Assembly (NCBI RefSeq): GCF_002270355.1
Contig: NZ_NJFZ01000003.1
Coordinates: 346,307-410,306 of the forward strand
DNA: 64,000 bases
Direction: 5' to 3'
From: Flectobacillus sp. BAB-3569
GTDB lineage: Bacteria > Bacteroidota > Bacteroidia > Cytophagales > Spirosomataceae
A model generated the notes under the pieces. The model made no database searches. It was not told the DNA's origin and saw only the letters and a list, made by a program, of their open reading frames with translations. A program made the position numbers and the translations under genes. Of this stretch, positions 25,236-34,058 are shown one piece after another (position 1 is the stretch's first letter; each line of letters begins with the position of its first letter).

Positions 25236-26411
25236 ATGCTTAATAATTTTTACTCAAAAGTATTCATCGTATTACTTTTGGTAATGACTGGATGTCAGTC
25301 TAAAAAGGAATCTACAACTAGCAATTGGGAGATAAAGCCCACAGCCCAACAGCTATCAATCACACAAATCGGTATTGATACGGTCTTTGTCAATCTTCCA
25401 AAATTCTCGTACCGTGGATTTTGGAAAATGGATGGAAATCAACTGCTATATTTTGATAAAATGTATGGCGCTGTCTCAATCTTTGATAAAATAGGTAAGT
25501 TCGTTTCAACGCCACTACCCAAAGGTAAAGGGCCAAGAGAAATAGACTCTTGGTGTAAAAATGGAAGTAATAATGTGTTATTCGAAGGATGCCGAATTTA
25601 TCAATATGACAGCAAATGGCAAAAAATAAAAGTCTCTTCGCTTAATACAGACTCAACTATTTCGAAAAAAGAGCTTATTGATAAGCCCAAGGCATCCTAT
25701 TTAGAAGTATATGAAGTAAAGTATTTTCAGAATAACCATACCATGTTAGATTCTACGAATGTTTTGTTCAATATCGAATCTCCACATCCTAAGTTTAATG
25801 GATACTTCAGTGCCTTTGCAAAGGCATACTACCAGCAAGCCAACATTTTTGCAAGGGTAAATATTAATACAGGGAAATGGGAGAAAAACCTTCTCCATTA
25901 TTCTGATTATTATGTAGCGCATCCTAATGTGCCTAATTTTTCCAATTGGAGCTATGATATGGATGTCAGTAAGTTATACTTAAATTTTGATGCAGACTCT
26001 TTAATATATGTTTACGACAAGCAATTGAAACCTTTGTACGCCTTCGGAAGAAAAGGGGTAAATATGAACCAGAAGTATATTGAAACTACCACTTATAAAG
26101 AGGCTATAAAGGTATTTTCTCAAGAAAGAGCAGCGAAAGGGTTTTACTCGACTATTAAAAGAATTGCCAAGTTGGATTTGACCTTTAGATGTTATACCAC
26201 AGGCAATAGTGAAGCGGATATCTTCGATGATGATGACGCTAATAATCGTAGAATGCAAATTTATAAAGGCACTGTTTTAGTCGGAGATGTTCAAGTTCCT
26301 AGTCGCTTTAATATTATTGGATACGACGAAAACTTTATTTACGCCGATGGATACCTAGATGAGTCAAATGAAAAATTAGCATTCTATAAATTTAAAATAC
26401 CTACGCTATGA
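25236..26411 (+). CDS. Outer-surface lipoprotein, beta-propeller-like
   Basis: 391 aa. Signal with lipobox VMTGC (Cys 20), the usual Bacteroidota lipoprotein start. Repeated strands of WKMDGNQLLYFDKMYGAVSI, KLYLNFDADSLIYVYDKQLK and FNIIGYDENFIYADGYLDE type suggest a 6-bladed propeller of the DUF4221-like kind; the assignment is tentative. The stop overlaps the next gene's start by 4 nt, so the two work together. Confidence 0.65.
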   Translation: MLNNFYSKVFIVLLLVMTGCQSKKESTTSNWEIKPTAQQLSITQIGIDTVFVNLPKFSYRGFWKMDGNQLLYFDKMYGAVSIFDKIGKFVSTPLPKGKGPREIDSWCKNGSNNVLFEGCRIYQYDSKWQKIKVSSLNTDSTISKKELIDKPKASYLEVYEVKYFQNNHTMLDSTNVLFNIESPHPKFNGYFSAFAKAYYQQANIFARVNINTGKWEKNLLHYSDYYVAHPNVPNFSNWSYDMDVSKLYLNFDADSLIYVYDKQLKPLYAFGRKGVNMNQKYIETTTYKEAIKVFSQERAAKGFYSTIKRIAKLDLTFRCYTTGNSEADIFDDDDANNRRMQIYKGTVLVGDVQVPSRFNIIGYDENFIYADGYLDESNEKLAFYKFKIPTL

Positions 26412-27735
26412 AAAAAACTATTTTACTGATTTGCCTTTTTTTAGGGCATTTCTACCACCTTGTTGGTCAATCTACCACAGTAAAAGGTCATGTTAGTTCA
26501 AAAGATGACACCCAGAGTATTCCTTATGTTTCAGTAGGCATAAGCAATACATCTATCGGTACTATTTGTGATGAGTTTGGCAATTTTGTGCTCCAAGTTC
26601 CCAGCCAATACTTACAAGATTCTTTATTTTTTTCCTGTGTTGGATATAGCACCATCAAAAGCAAAATCGATGGGTCTAAGCCCATGAATATTGCTTTGTC
26701 TTCTAAATTATATCTACTTCCAGAGGTAATGATTTTCCCCTATTTATCTGCGGAAGAAATTTTGGAGAAAGTAAAGCAAAAAATGGGAGATAACGTCTAT
26801 CAAAATATCTACAAACAACAGGGGATATTTACCTCAACCTCCTTCAGAGACGGGCAATGTGTGGGTTTTACGCAAATGAAACTTGATATTTTCAATAGAG
26901 GATTTGATTGGTCTTACACCGAACTACCCACGATGTACGTTTCAACGACAGATTTGATCAATGTCAAAGAGCAGCGAAAAAGTACCTATTTCTACGGTAA
27001 AGATATACGTGGATTTAAGGAAGAAGGGAAGTTTTATGATTGGTTAAACATCGTGAAAGAGGATATACTTCATAAAGGTTTTTTGGTGAAAGGGAAAAGT
27101 AAAAGTGTTGTCAAAATTGTAGATACTTCGATGTACAACAATGAGGTCGTATATGTATTGAGGTGTGAACCAAGTGCATCTTTACTCAAAAAATCAACAA
27201 AACACCTTTGGCATTCTTTCCAATACATGCAGGCTTATACGAAGCCGAATTTTATGTGAATGCGAAGAATTACGCGATTCATAAGGTATTATTTTCGACT
27301 AAAAAATATACGACTCTTTATAAAGTTCTCAAAAATGAGCAAGACTTCAAGGCAAAGTGGAATTATATAGAAGGAGTCATTCTGTATGAGCCATATCAAG
27401 GGAAATATTTTCCTAAATACATATCGTATGAGGAATCCTTCTTAGACAAAAATGCTCCAACAGAAGAAGAAATAAGCATCACTAAGAAAAATCAGTTAGT
27501 CCTCACAGATTTAGGGGAAATATCAGGAAGCTTAGATGCCTATAAGAAAGAATTTGGGTTTGAGATTGATAAAGAGGGAAACATAAAACGACAAAAGCCT
27601 AAAGTAAATGAGGTTTTCAACCCAACTTTTTGGGAGAAAATCCCATTGGATTTATACCTTTCCAAACAATCACAAAATAACCTAGAATCACAAGCAAACG
27701 AACCTCTCGAAAATCAATTTAAAAAGGTGAAGTAA
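26408..27735 (+). pseudogene. CarboxypepD_reg-like surface protein, frameshifted in an A6 run
   Basis: The first frame (26408-27259) has a signal peptide (TILLICLFLGHFYHLVGQ) and a carboxypeptidase-regulatory-like domain (TVKGHVSSKDDTQSIPYVSV, SIGTICDEFGNFVLQVP, FSCVGYSTIKS). The second (to 27735) continues INKTPLAFFPIHAGLYEAEF. The shift is at the A6 run 27188-27193: adding one A joins them into a protein of about 443 aa. No ATG starts the second part. The gene family often couples to TonB-type or propeller proteins, consistent with the lipoprotein before it. Confidence 0.7.
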
Positions 27736-27803
27736 AATTGAGAGTAAAGTTTTGACACAGGTTCAGGTCTTTGACTTGAACCTATTTTTCAATAGTTTCC
27801 CAA

Positions 27804-28187
27804 CTATTTACCTTCCATATCAACACTTTTCCCCTGATGCTCAAAAGCCCAAGTTGCCATGGCGTGTATGACAGGAAGGAGTTTTTTCCCAGATTCACTC
27901 AATTGGTAAGTTACAAAAGGAGGCACAACTGGTTTTGCTTCTCTGATTAACAATCCGTCGGCTTCTAACTGCTTCAAATGCTGAATTAATACTTTTTCAG
28001 TAATAGCTGGAATCGCCTTTTTGAGTTCACTGTATCGTTTACTTTCTTGAGATAAATGATAAATAATGATGGGCTTCCAGTATCCTCCAATCTTTTCCAT
28101 CGTAAAAGTTACAGGACATAGTTCCAAGGCTGTTTTCTTATTTTGTTGTATGGTCGATGATTCTTTAATCGCTGTCATTTGATACAT
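27804..28187 (-). CDS. HxlR-family transcriptional regulator
   Basis: 127 aa. Complete HxlR winged helix: Cys-containing start (LELCPVTFTMEKIGGYWKPI), then YSELKKAIPAITEKVLIQHL, LEADGLLIREAKPVVPPFVT and YQLSESGKKLLPV. The CPV Cys is typical of thiol-sensing members such as YodB/HypR. It is divergent from the NmrA-like reductase (start 28262), the classic pairing for repression of a quinone or azo-type reductase. Confidence 0.93.
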   Translation of the reverse strand: MYQMTAIKESSTIQQNKKTALELCPVTFTMEKIGGYWKPIIIYHLSQESKRYSELKKAIPAITEKVLIQHLKQLEADGLLIREAKPVVPPFVTYQLSESGKKLLPVIHAMATWAFEHQGKSVDMEGK

Positions 28188-28195
28188 ACTTTAGG

Positions 28196-28234
28196 GTAAG
28201 TACTTGTAAAAAAGTAAGTGCAAAAATACCTTTG
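28196..28234. promoter_or_regulatory. Promoter of the NmrA gene with HxlR operator-like sequence
   Basis: TTG (28204-28206) and TACCTTTG (28227-28234) are 20 nt apart, a good -33/-7 pair. The palindrome AAGTACTT (28198-28205) and a second AAGTAAGT lie over the -33 box, so HxlR binding would block this promoter. Confidence 0.6.
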
Positions 28235-28261
28235 TATCAACAAAAAACAAAATATAAAATC

Positions 28262-29146
28262 ATGAAAATTACAGTCACAGGTTCACTAGGAAACATAGGT
28301 AAACATTTGGTAAAAATATTGGTAGCAAATTCTAACGAAGTAACTGTTATCAGTAGCAACGAAGATAGAAAGTCTGCCATCGAAGCGCTTGGTGCTCAGG
28401 CTGCTATTGGCTCGATTACAGATACTGATTTTTTGGTAAAGTCTTTTACGGGTTCTGATGCGGTATATGTAATGACTCCTCCAAACATGGGTGGTCAGAA
28501 CATCATCGAGAACACGGTTAACGCAGGAAAATCGTACGCTGAGGCTATTGCAAAAGCAGGTATTCAAAAAGTAGTAATGCTCAGTAGTATTGGTGCTGAA
28601 TTCGAAAATGGAACTGGGCCAATCGCTGGGCTTTATCATATCGAAAATTTGTATCGCACATTACTTCCCAATGTGAACGTAAGCTTTATGCGAGCAGGGT
28701 ATTTCTATACAAATTTCTACAGTAATGTTCCACTGATTAAAGGTATGGGAATCATAGGCGCTAATTATCCTGCCGAGGCTAAAATGCCAGTGGTACATCC
28801 TCAAAATATCGCGGAAGCAGTAGCGGAGGAATTACAAAAAAGTACTACAGGACATCAGGTTAGCTATGTAGTAAGCGACTATGTAAGTTTGTCGGAGGTG
28901 GCTAAAGCATTTGGAGATGCTCTTGGAAAACAACTTCCTTGGGTAGAGTTTACCGACGAACAATCATTCCAAGGAATGCAACAAGCTGGTCTACCTGCCG
29001 AAATGGCAAACTTATATACCGAAATGGGCGTGGCAGTTCGTGAAGGAAAATTACAAAAGGATTTTGACGCAAGTGGTGCTCCACAGGTAGGTTCTATCAA
29101 AATTCAAGACTTTGCTAAAGAGTTTGCAGGAGCTTTTTTAGGTTAA
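28262..29146 (+). CDS. NmrA-like NAD(P)-binding reductase
   Basis: About 294 aa from the ATG at 28262; the in-frame ATG at 28232 lies inside the promoter, so I reject it. Rossmann start KITVTGSLGNIGKHLVKIL (G-x2-G-x2-G type), then VISSNEDRKSAIEALGAQAA, SDAVYVMTPPNMGG and VVMLSSIGAEFENGTGP. This is the NmrA/QOR2-type fold used by NAD(P)H quinone or azo reductases. Pairing with HxlR supports a response to electrophiles. Confidence 0.88.
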   Translation: MKITVTGSLGNIGKHLVKILVANSNEVTVISSNEDRKSAIEALGAQAAIGSITDTDFLVKSFTGSDAVYVMTPPNMGGQNIIENTVNAGKSYAEAIAKAGIQKVVMLSSIGAEFENGTGPIAGLYHIENLYRTLLPNVNVSFMRAGYFYTNFYSNVPLIKGMGIIGANYPAEAKMPVVHPQNIAEAVAEELQKSTTGHQVSYVVSDYVSLSEVAKAFGDALGKQLPWVEFTDEQSFQGMQQAGLPAEMANLYTEMGVAVREGKLQKDFDASGAPQVGSIKIQDFAKEFAGAFLG

Positions 29147-29166
29147 AAAGACCTAAAAATGATTTC

Positions 29167-29209
29167 ATCCACAGTCTAAACAACTTCTTGTTTGGGCTGT
29201 GGATTTTTA
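29167..29209 (+). terminator. Rho-independent terminator of the reductase gene
   Basis: ATCCACAGTCTAAAC pairs with GTTTGGGCTGTGGAT (imperfect, 13 of 15), followed by TTTTATTTTAT. Confidence 0.85.
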
Positions 29210-29404
29210 TTTTATCTTTATGATAAAATAGACTTGAAATATGCCATAACTGTCTAATAGTTTGGGTATTTGGTCGATTGATAGTCGTAATTTTTGGCTA
29301 AAAAATACAGATTGCGTAACATTACATCAGATGCATTGTATTGTCACAAGTACTTTGTACCTATTCCCTTCAATTTTTACATAAACCAATTTAACTATTT
29401 GAAA

Positions 29405-30446
29405 ATGAACGATTACAATTCTTCTCGCCGTCAGTTTTTAGGTGCTGGCGCTGCTTTGCTTACAGGTACACTCATGGCCAATGGAAAACTCTGGGGTATG
29501 CCTGCCATTATTGATAATTTCGGAAAATCTGGTTCATTAATCAAGGGCGTACAAATCGGCGTAATTACCTATTCGTTTCGTGAAATGCCCGACCAAAGTG
29601 CGGAGGCAACTTTACAATATGTCCGTGATTGCGGTATTAGTGCGATTGAACTGATGGGCGGTCCAGCCGAAAGTTATGCTGGCGCACCTAAAAATCCTGT
29701 AGATTTCCGTGCTGTATTTCCGTTGATGCGTAAACGCAATGAAAAACAAACCTTGACTCCTGAAGAACAACAACAATTAGACGAGGCTGAAACTAAAATT
29801 GAAAGCCTATCGTGCTGAAATGGCGCAATGGCGTGCGACGGCTCCTATTAGTAAGTTTGAGGAATTAGGAAAGACCTATAAAAAAGCAGGAGTTTCTATA
29901 TATGCTTTCAAACCTGATGCGTTTGGTATGCAAAATACCGATACCGAAATAGAATACGGTATGCGTGCTGCCAAGGCTTTGGGTGCTACACAAGTAACTT
30001 TGGAACATCCAAGCAATGACGCTCATACCTTAAAGTTGGGTAAAATGGCTGAAAAAGTTGGTATCAAAGTAGGTTATCATGGTCACGAGCAACAAACTTA
30101 TACGTTCTGGGATACAGCTTTGGCGCAGTCACCTGCCAATGCTTTAAATCTTGATTTTGGACACTTTGTAGCAGCAGGAAATCCAACGCCTTTGGAGATG
30201 GTCAAAAAATATCATGAGAGAATTGTGAGTATGCACATCAAAGACCGTCAGACAAAAGCTAACGGTCGTGGCAATTTGCCATGGGGACAAGGCGATACGC
30301 CTATCGCTGATGTCCTTAAATTGATACGTGATAACAAATACAATTTCCCCGCAACTATCGAATTAGAATACCAAATTCCAAAAGGCTCAAATTCGGTAGA
30401 AGAAGTGAAAAAATGTTTAGAGTTTTGTAAGCAAGCGTTGGCATAA
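29405..30446 (+). pseudogene. Exported sugar isomerase/epimerase-like TIM barrel, frameshifted
   Basis: Start ATG 29405: SSRRQFLGAGAALLTGTLMA is a Tat signal. TIM-barrel wording follows (VQIGVITYSFREMPDQSAEA, GISAIELMGGPAESYAG), then a stop at 29816. The next frame continues KAYRAEMAQWR, GVSIYAFKPDAFGM, GYHGHEQQTYTFW, LDFGHFVAAGNPTPLEM and SMHIKDRQ, with His/Glu/Asp typical of AP-endonuclease-2-type isomerases. Removing one A from the A4 run 29795-29798 (or adding two) restores one protein of about 346 aa. An upstream start at 29294 adds only noncoding-like sequence. Confidence 0.8.
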
Positions 30447-30676
30447 TAGGGAACAGGCACAAAGGCACAGAGGGACAAAGTGAAGGAGGGTAAATCACGC
30501 AGTATATCTGTGCCTTTGTTGTTTCCCTGAAAATACTTATATTTTTAGTAGAGCTATAACACTAGGTAGGTAAAGAATCAACAGTAAAGTTTAATTACTA
30601 ACCCCTCTTTGCCTAAACCCTATCCCCTAATCAACACTTTGTCCCTCTGTGCCTTTGTGCCTGTTCACTTAATAAT
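30446..30676. repeat. Intergenic repeat family A, facing copies
   Basis: AACAGGCACAAAGGCACAGA follows the TIM-barrel stop. The inverse form (CCTCTGTGCCTTTGTGCCTG) ends just before the HD gene start. Together they can fold into a long imperfect stem. Confidence 0.7.
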
Positions 30677-31300
30677 ATGAACCTACAACACCTTTTTTCC
30701 GAATTGCTTCAAGGCTATACTCAAGATATGGCGAAGATTACGACGTATTGGACAGAGCTACGAGATGCCTATGCTCGGCCAAGTCGGCATTATCATAATC
30801 TGACTCACTTAGAAAATTTGTATCATGAATTAGTATCCGTAAAGACTCAAGTTCATGATTGGGAGGTAATCCTATGGTCATTATTTTACCACGATGCCGT
30901 GTATGACACCTTAAAATCTAATAATGAAGAAAAAAGTGCAGCTTTGGCCGAAAAAAGAATGAAGAGCGTAGGGGTTTCGGAAGAAATCGTTGCCAGAGTT
31001 GTTGAGATGATTTTGGCAACAAAAACACATGTTATTTCTGGAAATCAAGATATTAACTATTTTACAGATGCTGATTTATCTATTCTTGGAAAAGATTGGG
31101 AAGTGTACAACCAATATGCGATGCAGGTAAGAAATGAATATACGATTTATCCAGATTTATTATATAACCCTGGGAGAAAGAAGGTCTTAAAACACTTTCT
31201 CGCAATGAACCAGATTTTCAAGACTGATTACTTTACTCAAAAATATGAGGAACAAGCGAGATTAAATATAAGTAGAGAATTGGAAGGGGACAGGGTTTAG
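30677..31300 (+). CDS. HD-superfamily metal-dependent phosphohydrolase
   Basis: 207 aa. RHYHNLTHLENLYHEL, then SLFYHDAVYDT (HD pair), AEKRMKSVGVSEEIVARV, LATKTHV and DADLSILG. This is the His/Asp metal set of the HD fold in its COG4339 form. The substrate is unknown; the family is usually called a predicted HD phosphohydrolase. Flanked on both sides by family A repeats. Confidence 0.88.
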   Translation: MNLQHLFSELLQGYTQDMAKITTYWTELRDAYARPSRHYHNLTHLENLYHELVSVKTQVHDWEVILWSLFYHDAVYDTLKSNNEEKSAALAEKRMKSVGVSEEIVARVVEMILATKTHVISGNQDINYFTDADLSILGKDWEVYNQYAMQVRNEYTIYPDLLYNPGRKKVLKHFLAMNQIFKTDYFTQKYEEQARLNISRELEGDRV

Positions 31301-31309
31301 GCAAAAAGA

Positions 31310-31405
31310 CAAAAGTAAAGTTTAATTACTAAAGCCTCCTTGCCTAACCCCTATCCCCTAATCAACACTTTGGCCCTCTGTGCCTTTGTGCCTGTTCCCT
31401 CAAAA
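31310..31405. repeat. Intergenic repeat family A copy
   Basis: CCTAACCCCTATCCCCTAAT, then CAACACTTTGGCCCTCTGTG and CCTTTGTGCCTGTTCCCTC, nearly repeats the block at 30606-30668 base for base. The long shared stretch makes it a recent duplication. Lies between convergent genes. Confidence 0.75.
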
Positions 31406-31408
31406 AAA

Positions 31409-33652
31409 CTACTCCACTACAACCTCATCCACAAAAAGCCATGCTTTATCTCCAGCACCAGTCATATTGGCAGGAATGGTTCCGTAGGCTTGAGCTTTGA
31501 TTTTGAGAAATTTATATTGTCGATTTCCCAAGAGCATTGGTATGGTCAAAACGCCCTCTTGTGCAGGCACACTTGGGTTGACTGTTGCCAAAGGGGTATA
31601 ATTTACTCCATCATTTGAAGCTAAAATACTCACCGCTTTAGGCATCCAAACCCAGCTTGAAGGTTTATGGAAAAAGCGAAGTGTAATTTTTGAAAAGTCT
31701 GTCGCCTGATTCCATTTAATCACTCCTTCAAAATCTTGGTCATTCCATCCAAGCCATTCTTCGTCATTGAAGCGACCGTTACCGCCAAAAGTACCGTTGG
31801 TTATAGCGCCGATTCCCCCTCTAAAATAGCGTTTGCTTGGAAGTGTCGTCAGCTCCATTTGTACTCCTGTAGCTTTGTTGATGCTGATGGTACGAGTGAT
31901 TTCATCTACCATTCTACCTTTCATGACGGTGGCCGCTTTGATATTGGTAGTCTGCGAAATCAAAATAGGACCCGTGTACAAGTTTGATTGCTGTGTTGGC
32001 GTGCTACCGTCGGTGGTGTAATAGATAGGCGCTCCATTGTTATCACACAGCAACGACAAATTAATACGTTGGTTAGCATCTCTTGAAGTTTGTGTTTTGA
32101 TTTCAAAAAAATGCTTCGCATAATTGACCGAACGATAATCCATACGTGTCAAATAGCTCGATAATCTATCAAGGAAGTTAGCATAATTGCGGTCTTCCTT
32201 TTTCGACCAACCTACTTCCGCCAAGGCTACTCCTCTCGGAAAAGTCATATATTCGGCATGACCTCCAACGGGTACTTGCTCTGTCCAGAGGTTAGCTTGT
32301 GGGCCTAACACATACTTAGATTCTTCTGCTGTTAAGTTTTCTGGAATAGGCTCAAAGCTATAAATTTTTGGAAGATTAATAAATCCTGCAAATGCCAAAG
32401 GTTCGTTTGGATCTTCTGATTGATAATAATCCAAATAGCAATGAGAAGTTGGCGACATAATGGCATTATGCTTCATTTTGGCTGCTTCTCCGCCACTTTC
32501 TAGGCTTCTCCAAGCCATAACCGTTGCATTTGGAGCTAATCCTCCTTCCAAGATTTCATCCCAACCAATCATCTTACGACCGCGACTATTCAGATGTTTT
32601 TCAAGCGTTTTGATAAAATTACTTTGTAATTCATCTACATTCTTTAAGCCTAAATCTTGGGTAGTTTTACGACAAACAGGACATTTATGCCAAGCTACTT
32701 TGCTTGCTTCGTCACCGCCGATATGAATGTATTCACTTGGGAAAATACTAATTACTTCGTCTAAGATATCCGCAATAAATTGGGCTGATTCTGGTTTTGG
32801 ACAAAACTCTCCTTGAAACAATAACTGTTTACCCGTACTATCCTGACAAGCATACTGTGGATAAGCAACCAAGGCTGCTTGCGAGTGTCCAGGCACATCT
32901 ACTTCAGGAATAATCGTGATAAAACGGTCTTGAGCGTATTTGACCAATTCACGCATTTGTTCCTGTGTATAAAAACCTTCATTAGTTGGCCATTGTGGAG
33001 ACTTGGCTGTGTGTAAAAGTGGATATTTTTTACTTTCAAATCTAAAAGCTTGCCCGTCGGTCAAGTGCCAATGAAAACGGTTGATTTTGAGTGCTGCTAA
33101 TTCATCAATATACTTTTTTAAGAAATCAACAGGCATAAAATGACGAGATACATCAAGCATAATTCCACGGTAACCAAAACGTGGTTCATCTTCAATCGTT
33201 CCGCAAGGAATTGTCCACTGGGTATCGTTCGCACGGATTTTCCGTTCTATATCCGTTGGTAAAAGTTGTAATAAACTTTGTACTCCGTAAAAAATCCCTG
33301 CGGGTGTTTTTGCCTTGAGTTGGATACGCTGTGATGTGATACTCAATTTGTATCCTTCAGCCTGAGTCATTTTGTTGTCCAACATCACCTCAATCGGCTT
33401 TTTTCCTTTGGCTTTGCTCACGATAGGCAATGCCAAACCCGCTGCCAAGCGACATTTGTCTTTCAGTGGTTGAAGCGCCACCAATGTTTGTGGATTGTGG
33501 GTTTTGTCTACAATAACTACCTGCTTGTTTAGCTCGAAACTCCCATTTTGAGGAATAATCTTTTGGGGTTGAGGAATAATTGGGTAACGATTTTGCGCTA
33601 GTATTGTACCCGAACAAAGCAGACACCATAAAAGCAAAAGTTGTTTTTTCAT
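31409..33652 (-). CDS. Exported beta-N-acetylhexosaminidase (GH20)
   Basis: 747 aa from the ATG at 33652, chosen because it opens with a signal peptide (KQLLLLWCLLCSGTILAQ); the ATG at 33742 adds 30 non-conserved residues. GH20b-type N-domain, then catalytic domain: RFGYRGIMLDVSRHF, INRFHWHLTDGQAFR, IIPEVDVPGHSQAA and the catalytic HIGGDEASK (Asp 314, Glu 315). C-terminal chitobiase-like and carbohydrate-binding regions (APIYYTTDGSTPT, then a galactose-binding-like fold). It releases terminal GlcNAc/GalNAc from glycans in the periplasm or outside the cell. Confidence 0.95.
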   Translation of the reverse strand: MKKQLLLLWCLLCSGTILAQNRYPIIPQPQKIIPQNGSFELNKQVVIVDKTHNPQTLVALQPLKDKCRLAAGLALPIVSKAKGKKPIEVMLDNKMTQAEGYKLSITSQRIQLKAKTPAGIFYGVQSLLQLLPTDIERKIRANDTQWTIPCGTIEDEPRFGYRGIMLDVSRHFMPVDFLKKYIDELAALKINRFHWHLTDGQAFRFESKKYPLLHTAKSPQWPTNEGFYTQEQMRELVKYAQDRFITIIPEVDVPGHSQAALVAYPQYACQDSTGKQLLFQGEFCPKPESAQFIADILDEVISIFPSEYIHIGGDEASKVAWHKCPVCRKTTQDLGLKNVDELQSNFIKTLEKHLNSRGRKMIGWDEILEGGLAPNATVMAWRSLESGGEAAKMKHNAIMSPTSHCYLDYYQSEDPNEPLAFAGFINLPKIYSFEPIPENLTAEESKYVLGPQANLWTEQVPVGGHAEYMTFPRGVALAEVGWSKKEDRNYANFLDRLSSYLTRMDYRSVNYAKHFFEIKTQTSRDANQRINLSLLCDNNGAPIYYTTDGSTPTQQSNLYTGPILISQTTNIKAATVMKGRMVDEITRTISINKATGVQMELTTLPSKRYFRGGIGAITNGTFGGNGRFNDEEWLGWNDQDFEGVIKWNQATDFSKITLRFFHKPSSWVWMPKAVSILASNDGVNYTPLATVNPSVPAQEGVLTIPMLLGNRQYKFLKIKAQAYGTIPANMTGAGDKAWLFVDEVVVE

Positions 33653-33859
33653 ATTGATTTTAATTGAAATTGGGTGGGGTGATGATGACCTGAGTCTATC
33701 ATTTTCAAAGGTATAAAATGATCTTGGCGCTTTTATACTCATTTGTATAGAACGCCTTCATAAACTAGAATTGTTGTGGTATTACTTACGAAGTACTAAT
33801 TTGCATCGGATTTGTGGATTAAACTAGTGTAAAAACGTCAATAAAGAGTTTAATCTCCT

Positions 33860-34055
33860 AACTCAGCACTCAACAGTACTAAGGATTTTCAACTATTTCA
33901 GATTTGGGATTTCTGATTTCGGACATAAAGTAAACACCTTTATTTTTTACAAAAAATAGAAGCTTACACTTCCGAAATCCAACATTCGATATCCGAAATA
34001 AATGGTTTTTATAATCCTTCGTGTACTCCTAACTCAGCACTCAAAATTCATCACT
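33860..34055. repeat. Intergenic repeats (families B and C) upstream of sbcC
   Basis: CTCCTAACTCAGCACTCAAC occurs near 33850 and again near 34025. Between them GATTTGGGATTTCTGATTTC faces TTCCGAAATCCAACATTCGA (family C). No gene. Confidence 0.6.
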
Positions 34056-34058
34056 TAT

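Noticed and set aside
28232-28261. Upstream start for the NmrA-like gene
   Set aside because: It lies in the -7 box of the promoter; the ATG at 28262 starts exactly at the Rossmann strand.
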